Positions 26,257 through 39,879 of a DNA stretch of 64,000 nucleotides are shown one piece after another. The position numbers and the translations under genes were made by a program. The stretch comes from Haematobia irritans. Its lineage: Eukaryota > Arthropoda > Insecta > Diptera > Muscidae. The number at the start of each line of letters is the position of its first letter. The stretch's first letter is position 1. Below the pieces are notes generated by a model. The model had not been told where the DNA came from. It searched no databases and saw only the letters and a list, made by a program, of their open reading frames with translations. The stretch lies in the NCBI RefSeq assembly GCF_050003625.1, contig NC_134398.1, positions 106,796,026 to 106,860,025 on the forward strand, given 5' to 3'.

Positions 26257-28046
26257 CAGAAGCCACCAGATGAACAGAAGCCAAACACATCAAAACGATC
26301 GAGGCCCAATAACTTTAATTTATTGTGCACAACATTACTGGTTCTTCTGATACTACCGGTTGTATTATGTAATCCCATGCGACCACAACCATTTGAAACA
26401 AAACCCGGATTATATTTCGAAGGTATTGGTACGGCACGGATAGCCACAGCAGAATGGAAGCTCATGGTCTACTACAATCTTATACCCTTTAGGTCAGAAA
26501 TTGACAACTTCGCTGACGGTATAAAGATGTTCTCTGACCTATGGAAAATGTCTCCTCACGAAGCAATGTGTAACAACTTCGCATCTCATCTCAAGCAAAC
26601 TAGAGCAGAATTAATCCAAGATAGAGATATCATCATGCCAAGAAGATTGCGTAGAGGTGCTCTAAATATTATCGGTAATGTCGCAAGATCTCTGTTTGGA
26701 ATTCTAGACGCGGACTATGCCGCCGAAATGGACAATACGATACAAAGAGCAGAGATGGACAGAAGCCACCTCACATCGCTGTTACACAATCAAACCTCAA
26801 TTGTCGACTCGACGTTAAATATAATAAAGGAAGATGAGTTATCTTTAAAAACTAGAATAAATGAAGTCCACACCACCATATCAATGATACATAACCAAGT
26901 GGTAGAAGAAGAAGCTCAGCTAAAGATAGCTCACACAATAGCTCTTCTTGCCAACGTACTAACTCTAGCAGTAACAAGACTACGCCAAGTTGAAGCGGAA
27001 ATCGTTGATGTTCTTACAGACTCTCATCACGGTAGGATTAGCCCATCCTTACTAACGCCGGATAAGCTGCAAAGAGAATTAACGTAATCAAGGCTCATCT
27101 ACCGGTATCACGAGTTCTACCTTTCGATGACATTGACCTCATTCAATTCTACAAAATCATGCGAGCAAAGGCAGCAGTCACTAAAGACAAGGTTATGTTC
27201 GAGATAAGACTTCCTCTAGTTGACCAGCAACCGTTTGAGTTGTTGAAGATATTTGCGGTGCCCGCAAACGAGAACGGCACCCTTGTTGCGATTCACCCCC
27301 AAACAGAGTACTTGGCGATCAATCTCCATCGAGATGAATACATGCCACTCTCCAGCGATGACATTCGCAACTGTATTCAACCAAGCGGTAATAATCACGC
27401 AATGTTCTCGAAGGGATCTATGGCGGCTTCGTGCGAAGTAGATATGTTCAGACATAAACCAACAAACAGGTGCAAACTTAACATTTACAAGGAGCCTATC
27501 ATCTGGCAACAACTACATCACATAAACCAATGGATTTATGCTACCACATGTGAAATTGACGTCAGCACTGTTAGCGGAACAAAAACTCTACAATACACGC
27601 TCCAAGGTTCCGGGATCATCAACCTTGAGCCAATTTGCACCCTTAAAACCTCGGAAGTCACTCTTCGAGGTCATTATAATGCATCAAGCTTTATTCAAGC
27701 ATCTTACTCTCGCTTTCCGAAATTTAATCTAACAACGCATGAGAGAGAGTTCACTGCAATTCTCAACTCGACCGATCAACTTTTAATAAACCATACCGAG
27801 CAGCTAACAGATCTCCAGAACAAACTTCAGGAAGCTGACCTTTCAACTTTTCGCACCACCTACCATTCCGACAGACATCACCATATGGCAATAAGTTACA
27901 CAGCTTTTATCATGTCTTCAATGCTGTTGATTTTCTACCTTGGATGGAGATTTCTGAAAAGAGGAGGTGAATCAATCCAACCACCCACTCCACAACCACG
28001 TCAAACCGTTCCGGACACGTATGCTGCTCAGTCACCCGAAATTTAA
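26257..28046 (+). pseudogene. BEL1 envelope-like region (baculovirus F-type), frameshifted
   Basis: A hydrophobic leader (LLCTTLLVLLILPVVLC) precedes an ectodomain with a furin-like basic site RRLRR (about 26640) followed by a glycine-led hydrophobic stretch (GALNIIGNVARSLFGILD), the arrangement of F-type fusion proteins in baculoviruses and errantiviruses. A coiled-coil region follows. A one-base change near 27080 shifts the frame, which then stays open from about 27090 to 28046. Several N-X-S/T sites and a membrane anchor (SYTAFIMSSMLLIFYLGW, about 27895-27950) precede a Pro-rich tail. No ATG precedes the leader: the frame is continuous with pol apart from the LINE fragment. Defective. Confidence 0.8.
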
Positions 28047-28079
28047 ATGTCTCCTACTAGTTGAACCTGCAGCGTTCAA

Positions 28080-28091
28080 CGTGGGGGAGAA
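28080..28091 (+). promoter_or_regulatory. Polypurine tract, BEL1
   Basis: The purine run GGGGGAGAA just before the 3' LTR is the expected plus-strand primer. Confidence 0.75.
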
Positions 28092-28572
28092 TGTTCAAGA
28101 ACGCAGCTGCATTACGCTGCTATATTATATAGCATAAATATAATTAACATTAAATCCATAGTAAACAGCATTTACGCTGCTATATTATCGAGCATATATA
28201 TTTAAATATCATTTGCATTGTAAGCAGCAGAAGTCAATAGCCGACCAATTTAAATAAAGAATCAAATTTCACCGTCAACAATTGGTCAGGTTGTCGACTT
28301 CTGCTGCACTAGTTCATTAACACTAATATACTAAGTCAGCATAAATATTATTTAAGTCATGTACATAGCATAGGCTAGATATACGGTACATGTTAACTTA
28401 GTATTATGACTAATCATCAGTTATTTAGTATAAATAACTTGAATGAAATAAAACATTATGCTAGAACAAAATTGCATTCTACATCATTAACATCGACATA
28501 CGGTTCAAGTACCCTATGTCCAATATATAACCGTTCTTGTTTTGTACTTGAACAACCCTAGGAAATTAAACA
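28092..28572 (+). repeat. BEL1 3' LTR
   Basis: 481 bp, TGTTCAAG to TTAAACA, matching the 5' LTR at all but one position by eye. Followed by the AGTTC duplication (28573-28577). Confidence 0.95.
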
Positions 28573-28577
28573 AGTTC

Positions 28578-29331
28578 CATTTGGTCTATGCAATAGCCCG
28601 GCTGTTTTTCAAAGGTTCATCAATACTATATTTAATCAACTCATGATAATGTTTTGATTTATATGGATGATCTTATTGTAATTGCACAAAATGAAGCAGA
28701 AGCAGTCCATCGATTGGCAAAAGTTTTGAGTACTGCGGAGGAATACAATCTTCAGATAAAGTGGAAGAAGTGTAATTTTTTGCAAAGAAAGATTGATTTC
28801 TTGGGCTATGAGATAGAGAATGGGAAAATAAAACCTTCGGAATTGAAGACAAAAGATGTGAAATCTTATCCAGAACCGAAAACGGAAAAACAAGTGCAGA
28901 GATTTCTTGGTCTGGCGGGGTATTTTCGCAAATTCATTAAAGATTTTGCAGTGATTGCGAAACCGTTAAGCGATTTGTTGCGAAAAAATGTTGTCTTTAC
29001 TTTGGTATAAAACAGCAGCAATCGTTTCAACAGCTGAAAAATATAATATGCGAAAGGCCAGTGCTCACTATATTTAGACAAGACGCTGAAACAGAATTAC
29101 ATACAGATGCATCCAAGAGTGCTCTAGCTGCAATATTAATGCAAAGAGATTACGACGACGGAATGTTTCATCCTGTGTATTATTATAGCGTGAAGACTTC
29201 CGCAGATGAGGAGAAATGCCATAGTTTTGAACTGAAAGTAATAGCGATAATTCGGGCAGTAGAAAAGTTTCGAGTTTATTCGTTGGGAAAAAAATTCAAA
29301 ATTTTCACCGATTGTAAAGCTTTTGAAGCTA
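28578..29331 (+). pseudogene. Gypsy-A reverse transcriptase end and RNase H
   Basis: Continues the reverse transcriptase with the PFGLCNSP motif and IYMDDLIVIA (catalytic YMDD, about 28660), then FLGYEIENGKIKPSE and FLGLAGYFRKFIKDF (thumb). RNase H follows with ELHTDASKSALAAIL and KIFTDCKAFEAT. One frameshift lies just before YMDD (about 28645) and another near 29005-29060. It is cut by a MITE at the FEAT codons. Confidence 0.85.
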
Positions 29332-30471
29332 CACCCAGAAAACAAATTCGTTGCCTCAACCGAATTATTTGCCAACCGAAAGCAGGTGGTTCCATCAACT
29401 ACCAATTATATCTGTCAGCACAACTAACATTTGGCAATTGTAACTACATGGTAGTATGTTGGATCAACTTTGCATTGGTTGTCGCAATTTCATATTTATT
29501 GTTTTGTTTGTTGGTGCAACCGCCCTCGATTGTCTTTACTATTACCCTAACCAAATTCCAATATCAAATGAAAGGGCAGATTATATTGAGATTTTATAAA
29601 TTTATTACAAGATTTACAATCATAATAAACTACGAAAACAAATACAAAAGGTGCTAACAACAAAGGCTTTTGATCTACATATATGTGAGATCAATTTACA
29701 TTACAATTTTTTATAGGTAATGTTTGTATACCAATGACAGATGGTTATTAGGTTGCAATTATGTGGTCAAACTGCAGAACCTAATTCAATATATACTTGC
29801 CAGAAATTTCTTCCTTAAGCCTCTAGATATAAATACAGATCGACTTAGACTCTTCCTGTATTCTTAATACAATAAAAAAGCTCGCTTGCCGTAAAAAGTA
29901 TTTGTGTTTGTTGGTGTATGAAGCCTGCAATTTTTATGGAAACATTTGTAATATTCCTTTTTAATAAAACGGTGCGATACTTACCTGAAGGCAACTTCTT
30001 TTCTATGGGATAAACTTTATTCAATGTATTGTGGACTATTATCAAGTAAATGCTGTTCCCCGTTTTGCAAATTTTGTAGCGTCATACCATTTACCATGTC
30101 GATGTTGATATAAATATTTATTTGTTGCAACAACTACCTTACGCCCGTCCTATAATTGAACTAAGATTCTATTAGTATACTCAAATTTTGGTTGTACCAA
30201 CCATTTGTTGATTCCCATGATGTAGGTCTCACTATGCTGGTGGTTAGCTCAACAATTTTATGAAACATATAACCAAATTTATCGGCATTGGTTATTGTAA
30301 CCAATTGAATGGTTATGGGAATTTCGTTTTGATCCTGTGAACTTTTTTATGGTCGTGTTGAATGTATAATGGGGAAAATAATCAAAACATTGTTCTTGTA
30401 ACAAAAAATAAGTTACTGACATCATTTCCTCATTGTAATTATCGAATTGCAACCAACCATTTCTCTGGGTG
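29332..30471. mobile_element. MITE with TA duplication (1,140 bp)
   Basis: Ends CACCCAGAAAACAAAT and, inverted, CACCCAGAGAAATGGTTG; flanking TA at 29330-29331 and 30472-30473. Without it, the RNase H codons on either side join in frame, which fixes the boundaries. No transposase frame. The TA target suggests a Tc1/mariner-type source. Interior is AT-rich with CAACCAACCATT/AATGGTTGGTTG-type subterminal repeats. Confidence 0.8.
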
Positions 30472-30473
30472 TA

Positions 30474-31575
30474 CTATGAAAAGGAAAAATATTCCGAAAA
30501 TTGCGAGATGGGCACATGCAGACGCCTTGCACGAACTATTATGCAAAAACATAAATGGAAACATCGTTATCGTCGTTCCAAACGCAAAGAAATATGGACT
30601 CGTGCGAAAAGCTCAAGAACAAGGACACTTCAAACACCGCAAAATGGAGGATATTTTGGATAAAGAATTTTATATTTCTAACGTTAAACAGGTGATTGAT
30701 GACGTCATTCACAATTGTATTCCGTGTATTTTGGCCGACAAAAAATGTGGTAGAAAAGAAGGATTTTTGAATCCTATTCCAAAAGGTAGTGTCTCTTTGG
30801 ACACTTGGCATATTGATCACCTGGGGCCGATGCACTCGACACATAAAAACTACAAGCACATATTAACAATTATTGATGTTTTTACTAAATTTGTGTGGAT
30901 ATTTCAAACAAAGTCTACAACAACAGTAGAAGTGATAGAAAAAATGAAAATAATCACAACAACCTTTGGTAATCCAAGACGTATTATAACAGATAAAGGA
31001 ATAGCATTTACCTCGTGAGATTTTCAGCGAATACTGTGAATCTAATAACATTGACATGATCCATACTACAACTGGCGTGCCTAGAGGAAATGGACAGGTG
31101 GAGAGGGTACATAGAGTTATTATATCTGTTTTATCGAAGCTCAGTGTGGATAACCCCGAGAAATGGTATCAACATATCAGCGTTACTCAACAATATCTGA
31201 ACAAAACAACACATAGATCTATAGGAACATCGCCATTTGAACTAATGATAAGGGTACCAATGAATACAAAATATGACTTACATATTATGGAAATTATTGA
31301 AAAAGAAGTTGCTGAAAAATTTCTTCGCGAAAGAGAAGAATTGAGAATATCCGCAAAAAAGCAAATATCCGATGTTCAATTGGAAAATCGAAATTCATTT
31401 GATAAAAAACGCAAAAACGCTACAGATTACAAGATTGGAGATTTAGTATCAATCTCAAGGACCCAGTTCGGAAGTTGAATGAAACTTCGAGCCAAGAATT
31501 TCGGACCATATGAAGTAATAAAATGTAACGGAAATAATCGATACGACGTTCGGAAAATAGATGACCATGAATGAT
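30474..31575 (+). pseudogene. Gypsy-A integrase, plus-strand copy
   Basis: After a few RNase H codons (PKIARW) there is a deletion to HADALHELL and then integrase: an HHCC finger (GHFKHRKME, NCIPC), Asp in TWHIDHLGP, Asp in IITDKGIAF and Glu in GNGQVERVHR. An extra base near 31015 breaks the frame after the second Asp; it resumes at 31056. A TGA after QFGS (about 31476) is shared with the minus-strand copy. Ends in GATGATGAT next to (TA)n. Confidence 0.85.
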
Positions 31576-31579
31576 GATG

Positions 31580-33403
<1,824 letters not shown>

Positions 33404-33421
33404 TATATATATATATATATA
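33404..33421. repeat. Short (TA)n
   Basis: About nine TA units between the Tc1 right end and the inverted integrase copy. Confidence 0.9.
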
Positions 33422-33429
33422 CATATCTT

Positions 33430-34520
33430 ATACTTCATTACTCCAGCGTTTCATATTATCAGCACTTGTTGATGTCTTTCCTGGTCCTTCGTGGTCATCT
33501 ATTTTCCGAACGTCGTATCGATTATTTCCGTTACATTTTATTACTTCATATGGTCCGAAATTCTTGGCTCGAAGTTTCATTCAACTTCCGAACTGGGTCC
33601 TTGAGATTGATACTAAATCTCCAATCTTGTAATCTGTAGCGTTTTTGCGTTTTTTATCAAATGATTTTCGATTTTCCAATTGAACATCGGATATTTGCTT
33701 TTTTGCGGATATTCTCAATTCTTCTCTTTCGCGAAGAAATTCTTCAGCAACTTCTTTTTCAATAATTTCCATAATATGTAAGTCATATTTTGTATTCATT
33801 GGTACCCTTATCATTAGTTCAAATGGCGATGTTCCTATAGATCTATGTGTTGTTTTGTTCAGATATTGTTGAGTAACGCTGATATGTTGATACCATTTCT
33901 CGGGGTTATCCACACTGAGCTTCGATAAAACAGATATAATAACTCTATGTACCCTCTCCACCTGTCCATTTCCTCTAGGCACGCCAGTTGTAGTATGGAT
34001 CATGTCAATGTTATTAGATTCACAGTATTCGCTGAAAATCTCAGAGGTAAATGCTATTCCTTTATCTGTTATAATACGTCTTGGATTACCAAAGGTTGTT
34101 GTGATTATTTTCATTTTTTCTATCACTTCTACTGTTGTTGTAGACTTTGTTTGAAATATCCACACAAATTTAGTAAAAACATCAATAATTGTTAATATGT
34201 GCTTGTAGTTTTTATGTGTCGAGTGCATCGGCCCCAGGTGATCAATATGCCAAGTGTCCAAAGAGACACTACCTTTTGGAATAGGATTCAAAAATCCTTC
34301 TTTTCTACCACATTTTTTGTCGGCCAAAATACACGGAATACAATTGTGAATGACGTCATCAATCACCTGTTTAACGTTAGAAATATAAAATTCTTTATCC
34401 AAAATATCCTCCATTTTGCGGTGTTTGAAGTGTCCTTGTTCTTGAGCTTTTCGCACGAGTCCATATTTCTTTGCGTTTGGAACGACGATAACGATGTTTC
34501 CATTTATGTTTTTGCATATA
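33430..34520 (-). pseudogene. Gypsy-A integrase, inverted copy
   Basis: Near-identical to 30541-31575 on the other strand. Here the integrase frame is open through HHCC, both Asp and the Glu (TWHIDHLGP, IITDKGIAFTSEIFSEYC, GNGQVERVHR), without the extra base of the plus-strand copy. The shared TGA after QFGS shows that both copies come from one already defective sequence. It extends further 3' than the plus copy (a C-terminal stretch after KIDDHEG). The N-terminal 20 residues of the open frame (34579-34520) are unrelated Tc1 sequence. Confidence 0.85.
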
Positions 34521-35666
<1,146 letters not shown>

Positions 35667-38600
35667 GTCACCTTTAAACTAAATCGAGCTAGTTCAGCGG
35701 GGCAAGAGCTGGCTCCCACAGACGATGGCCCCACCATCTCCATAGCAATAGTTCAACAGAAAAATAACAATTTAACTATTGCGGGTGTTATTAATGGCGA
35801 CAAGCGTACTTTGACGTTGGATACTGGTGCATCAAAGTCTATCATTAGATCTGATTTAGTAAAAGGAAAAGTTACACCACTGATTGGAGTCAAGCTACGC
35901 ACGGCTACAGGTGAACCCGCAACCGTATATGGAAAGGTCGCCGTAAAATTAACTATTGCTAACAAATCCGTTACTTATGATTTCATTGTGGCCGATATAG
36001 TAGACGAAGTTATAATTGGAGCGGATTTCATGATTGCTTTTGGCCTCAATTTGGATATGAAGCGTCGTGTAATGACATGGTGCGATGCCGAAATAACGGT
36101 AAACGTGGGATACGACGAGAATACACCTGTCAGACGTTTGACAACGAGCCAGTCAGAGTCTATACCACCGAATGCCGAAGCAATTATATGGGTTTCTATG
36201 GATGGAGATTGTGAAGTCGGCCAATTGTGGGTTGTTGAACCAGCAGAAAACAAAAGCAACAACATCTTGATAGCAAATGCCCTGGTAACAACGAACGAAG
36301 AGAGACTAATACCAGTTCGTGTCTTGAACTTGTCTGACAATCACGAGCAAATTGTAAAATTTTCTGACATTGGCAAATGTACACCAGCCGAGGCAATAGT
36401 CAATTTGGAAGGCAACTCATCAAAGACACATGGAGCAGTAAGAAAACATCTAGAAGCGTATGTCGAGGCTTGGACACGTCATCTATCGCCGTCAGAGAGA
36501 AATAAAGCCAAGCAATTGTTGTGGAAAAACGCCTCTGCTTTTGCTTCTGAAAAGGGAAATCAAGGAAGAACATCTGTAGTGAAACATGAAATTAAAACCG
36601 CAGAAGAAAGGCCCATAAAACAGGCACCACGAAGTGTTCCCCTGGCAAAAAGAGACGAAGTTCAAAAGCTCATAAAGGAAATGGCGGAGAGTGGTGTGAT
36701 CGAGCCGTCATCAAGTCCTTGGTGTTCCCCAGTTGTGCTGGTCAAAAAGAAAGATGGAAGTACCCGATTCTGCGTTGACTACAGAAAACTGAATGATGTC
36801 ACCAAAAAGGACAGTTATCCGCTTCCACGCATTGATGACACGTTGGATACACTAGCCGGAACAACATGGTTTTCTACGCTCGATTTGCAGAGTGGATATT
36901 GGCAAGTAGAAATCGCCGAGAAAGACAAAGAAAAGACGGCTTTTGGCGTTAATGGCGGTCTCTGGCAATTCAATGTAATGCCGTTCGGGCTCTGCAACGC
37001 TCCGGCTACCTTCGAAAGATTGATGGAGCGGGTACTGAAGGGGTTGCACTGGAAATCGTGCTTGATATACTTGGATGACATCATAGTGATGGGCAAAACA
37101 TTTGACGAGCACCTTAAGAACTTGAAGGACGTTATCCAGCAATTGTCAGCCGCTGGTCTACGCCTTAACGCAAAGAAATGCTACCTTTTCCAGCGGGAAG
37201 TTAAATACCTGGGTCATCATGTGACTGCAGAGGGCATATCAACCGATGAAGACAAAATCCAAGCTGTCAGAGATTGGCCACGACCCCGAAATCTCCACGA
37301 ATTAAGAAGTTTCCTTGGGTTATGTACATATTACCGACGATTCGTCCCAAACTTCGCAAGCATCGCCGCTAGTCTCCATAAATTGACGCAAAAAGGTCAG
37401 AAGTTCCAGTGGAGCGACGAACAGGAGGATTCATTCCAATATTTAAAAGAACTTTTATGTTCAGCTCCTATTCTAGCGTATCCTACTCCGGGCGAAAAAT
37501 TTGTTTTGGATACAGATGCTAGCGCGCATGGTATTGGAGGTGTGCTATCCCAACAGATAGACGGCAAGGAGAAGGTCATCGGATATTTCAGCCGAACGTT
37601 GTCCAAGCCCGAGAAGAACTACTGTGTAACGCGACGAGAGCTGCTAGCCGTCATAGAGAGTGTAAAACATTATCATAAATATTTGTATGGACAACACTTC
37701 TTGCTCAGGACTGATCACTCAGCTCTACGATGGTTGCTCCAATTCAAGAATCCGGAAGGTCAACTGGCACGTTGGATCGAGAGGCTCCAAAGCTATGATT
37801 TCAGTATCGAGCATAGAAAAGGTGGAAAACACGGTAACGCTGACGCTTTGTCACGTCGACCTTGCAGTATAGAATGCAAGCACTGCTCGAAAGCTGAACA
37901 TAAGGAGGAGATTGTTGATATTCGGCTGTTACACATCGAATCTGGAGTGGACTGGCCAACAGAACAGCGTAAAGATCCCATTTTGAACAAAATTATTTCG
38001 GCAAAGGAAGAGAACAAGAAGCTCAGTAAGAAAGACATCGCAGCCGAAAGTCCACTTATGAAATCATACTGGGCTCAATGGGATAGTTTAGTTCTAGTCA
38101 ATGGATCCCTGCAACGTAAATGGGAAAGCGAAGATGGCAAGAGCAGCCGAAATTTGATCATCGTACCGGATTCCAAAATAAGAGACGTTTTGGCGGAGTT
38201 CCATAATGGTCCCAGTGGAGGTCATCTGGGAATAACCAAAACCGCCGAGAAAGTGAAGCAACGATTCTACTGGGTTGGATGCCAGAAATCAATTGCTGAA
38301 TGGGTAGCCAATTGCGAGAAATGCATGAAGGCGAAAGGTCCAACAAGGAAAAGTCGAGGTCCTATGCAAGAGTATAGACCAGGAGCCCCGTTTGAAAGAA
38401 TAGCAATGGACGTGGCAGGCCCTTTCCCAGTAAGTGATTCTGGAAACCGTTATGTCCTTGTGGTCATGGATTACTTCAGCAAATGGCCGGAGGTGTATGC
38501 AATTCCAAACCAAGAGGCAAAAACGATTGGGGATGTGGTCAACAAAAACTGGATATGTCGCTACGGTGTGCCGTCAGAGATTCACTCAGACCAGGGAAGA

Positions 38601-39263
38601 AATTTTGAATCGGCCATATTCAAAGAGATGTGTGAATCCCTTGGTATCAAGAAAACGAGGACTACACCATTACATCCACAATGCGATGGCATGGTAGAAA
38701 GGTTTAGTCGCACTCTGGAGGAACATCTTCGAAAAGTGGTGGACAACGGCCAGAGGGACTGGGACGAGCATATACCAAAGTTTTTGCTGTCCTATAGATC
38801 TGCCATTCATGATTCCACCTCTCGAACACCGGCCAATGTTCTATTCGGAACCGAGTTGAAGTTGCCTGGAGATCTGATATTCGGCGCTAAACCTAATGAG
38901 CTCGCCATGGAAGAAAACAGAAACGACATCCCAAACACTTTCGGTGAAGTTCACGAATCAGTGCGTAACAAAATAAAAATGGTCAGCAACAGAATGAAGG
39001 CGAGATGCGATCGTGCTGTAAATACTGAGGGCTTCCAAGAAGAAGAATTGGTTCTGCTATTTAACCCGCAACGAAAGAAAGGATTGTGTCCTAAACTGCA
39101 AACACAGTGGGAAGGCCCATACAAAGTCATCAAGAAGATCAATGATGTTGTATACCGGATTCAGAAGGACGACAGCCCTAGATCAAAGATGAAAGTTGTA
39201 CATCTGGAACGATTGGCTCCTTACGGAACAGGTTCTGTGCCTGTTCGGGACGAACAGGCTTAA
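35667..39263 (+). CDS. Gypsy-C Pol polyprotein (protease, RT, RNase H, integrase), gag missing
   Basis: The frame is open from a TGA at 35664 to TAA at 39261, about 1198 codons. Order: protease with LTLDTGASKSII (catalytic DTG) and VIIGADFM; reverse transcriptase with CVDYRKLNDVTKKDSYPLP, FSTLDLQSGYWQVEI, VMPFGLCNAPATFERLME and IYLDDIIVMG (YLDD, near 37070); RNase H with VLDTDASAHGIGGVLSQ and RTDHSALRWLLQF; integrase with GGHLGITKTAEKVKQRFYW, CEKC, AMDVAGPFP, IHSDQGRNFESAIF and GMVERFSRTLEEHL; and a C-terminal part ending KMKVVHLERLAPY. No stop or frameshift seen. There is no natural start because gag is missing; read-through from an upstream promoter would be needed. Confidence 0.92.
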   Translation, partial: VTFKLNRASSAGQELAPTDDGPTISIAIVQQKNNNLTIAGVINGDKRTLTLDTGASKSIIRSDLVKGKVTPLIGVKLRTATGEPATVYGKVAVKLTIANKSVTYDFIVADIVDEVIIGADFMIAFGLNLDMKRRVMTWCDAEITVNVGYDENTPVRRLTTSQSESIPPNAEAIIWVSMDGDCEVGQLWVVEPAENKSNNILIANALVTTNEERLIPVRVLNLSDNHEQIVKFSDIGKCTPAEAIVNLEGNSSKTHGAVRKHLEAYVEAWTRHLSPSERNKAKQLLWKNASAFASEKGNQGRTSVVKHEIKTAEERPIKQAPRSVPLAKRDEVQKLIKEMAESGVIEPSSSPWCSPVVLVKKKDGSTRFCVDYRKLNDVTKKDSYPLPRIDDTLDTLAGTTWFSTLDLQSGYWQVEIAEKDKEKTAFGVNGGLWQFNVMPFGLCNAPATFERLMERVLKGLHWKSCLIYLDDIIVMGKTFDEHLKNLKDVIQQLSAAGLRLNAKKCYLFQREVKYLGHHVTAEGISTDEDKIQAVRDWPRPRNLHELRSFLGLCTYYRRFVPNFASIAASLHKLTQKGQKFQWSDEQEDSFQYLKELLCSAPILAYPTPGEKFVLDTDASAHGIGGVLSQQIDGKEKVIGYFSRTLSKPEKNYCVTRRELLAVIESVKHYHKYLYGQHFLLRTDHSALRWLLQFKNPEGQLARWIERLQSYDFSIEHRKGGKHGNADALSRRPCSIECKHCSKAEHKEEIVDIRLLHIESGVDWPTEQRKDPILNKIISAKEENKKLSKKDIAAESPLMKSYWAQWDSLVLVNGSLQRKWESEDGKSSRNLIIVPDSKIRDVLAEFHNGPSGGHLGITKTAEKVKQRFYWVGCQKSIAEWVANCEKCMKAKGPTRKSRGPMQEYRPGAPFERIAMDVAGPFPVSDSGNRYVLVVMDYFSKWPEVYAIPNQEAKTIGDVVNKNWICRYGVPSEIHSDQGRNFESAIFKEMCESLGIKKTRTTPLHPQCDGMVERFSRTLEEHLRKVVDNGQRDWDEHIPKFLLSYRSAIHDSTSRTPANVLFGTELKLPGDLIFGAKPNELAMEENRNDIPNTFGEVHESVRNKIKMVSNRMKARCDRAVNTEGFQEEELVLLFNPQRKKGLCPKLQTQWEGPYKVIKKINDVVYRIQKDDSPRSKMKVVHLERLAPYGTGSVPVRDEQA

Positions 39264-39274
39264 GCGGGAGGCAG
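39262..39274 (+). promoter_or_regulatory. Polypurine tract, Gypsy-C
   Basis: AAGCGGGAGGCAG lies directly before the LTR start TGTTACG and overlaps the pol stop. Confidence 0.7.
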
Positions 39275-39628
39275 TGTTACGAATTTGATAATTATAGACA
39301 TAAGTTTATTTAAATTAGTTTCCGTTAATTTAAAATTTCAAATTGTAACGATAAAATTTCGCTATCACTTGTTGGAATCATCTATTCATTTTCTAGTATT
39401 TTCCTGAATTTCTTTTATGTTCTTTTGTTTGCTTAGCGAAATGTTAGTTCTTACTCTCTCATAGAATAGCAACCCCTTTGCTTTGTTATTCTGCATTCTC
39501 ATTTCATCTCATTGTCTATTGTCATTGTTGTTGTAGTAATGCGAGCATATATCTATGTGAGTGTGTATGTGTTTGGCAGCCACCAGACGAATAACTTAAT
39601 GGTCGTAGATACTTCTAGCATTATCTAA

Positions 39629-39674
39629 GAATGTTCTGGCGTTGCCAGAATATTGTAGTGCTACCAGAATGTTC
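39629..39674 (+). promoter_or_regulatory. Heat-shock-element-like cluster in Gypsy-C LTR
   Basis: GAATGTTC occurs at 39629-39636 and 39667-39674, with a related GAATATTG between, 20-60 bp upstream of the TATA box. GAAnnTTC is the core inverted pair bound by heat-shock factor. Function is inferred from the motif only. Confidence 0.45.
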
Positions 39675-39693
39675 TCGTATTGCCACACCGTCA

Positions 39694-39730
39694 TATATAA
39701 AAGCGCTCGCATGCTGCTAACGAGTCAGTC
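39694..39730 (+). promoter_or_regulatory. Gypsy-C LTR core promoter
   Basis: TATATAAAAG at 39694-39703 is followed by the arthropod initiator TCAGTC at 39725-39730, putting the initiator A about 31 bases from the TATA box, the normal fly spacing. This sets U3/R near 39727. Confidence 0.75.
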
Positions 39731-39879
39731 TTAATTAAAGCGTCAAACGAATAACTTCAGTGTGAACGAATTGTAAAGTGTGAAGTCATAGTAAATAAAT
39801 TGTAGATTGTCGTTATTTAAAAGAACTGTGTTTTAATTGTCGGGTAATTAAAACGCCTAAATATAAAAACGTAACAATA

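Larger units (their letters stand above)
20045..28572 (+). mobile_element. BEL1: BEL/Pao retrotransposon with env-like region (8,528 bp)
   Basis: Two 481-bp LTRs (TG...CA) are flanked by the 5-bp target duplication AGTTC. Inside are a primer-binding site, gag-pol, an F-type envelope-like region and a purine tract. The LTRs differ at one base by eye (ATTTACAT at about 20321 versus ATGTACAT), so the insertion is young. It sits in the reverse transcriptase of Gypsy-A. The coding frame is broken twice by indels and once by a 59-bp LINE fragment, so this copy is defective despite its youth. Confidence 0.95.
35667..39876 (+). mobile_element. Gypsy-C: 5'-truncated Ty3/Gypsy retrotransposon
   Basis: Pol frame followed by a purine tract and one complete LTR (39275-39876). 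No 5' LTR, primer-binding site or gag is visible. The pol frame is uninterrupted, so the truncation or rearrangement looks more recent than the decay of Gypsy-A. Confidence 0.9.
39275..39876 (+). repeat. Gypsy-C 3' LTR (602 bp)
   Basis: Starts TGTTACGAATTTG and ends AAAAACGTAACA, so the terminal TGTTACG/CGTAACA are inverted repeats. It contains a TATA box, an initiator and a GAATGTTC-type cluster (listed separately) and AATAAATTG near 39793. Confidence 0.9.

Noticed and set aside
36000..39263. Host gene status for the long Gypsy-C frame
   Set aside because: Protease, RT, RNase H and integrase in Ty3/Gypsy order, followed by a purine tract and an LTR, identify a retrotransposon.
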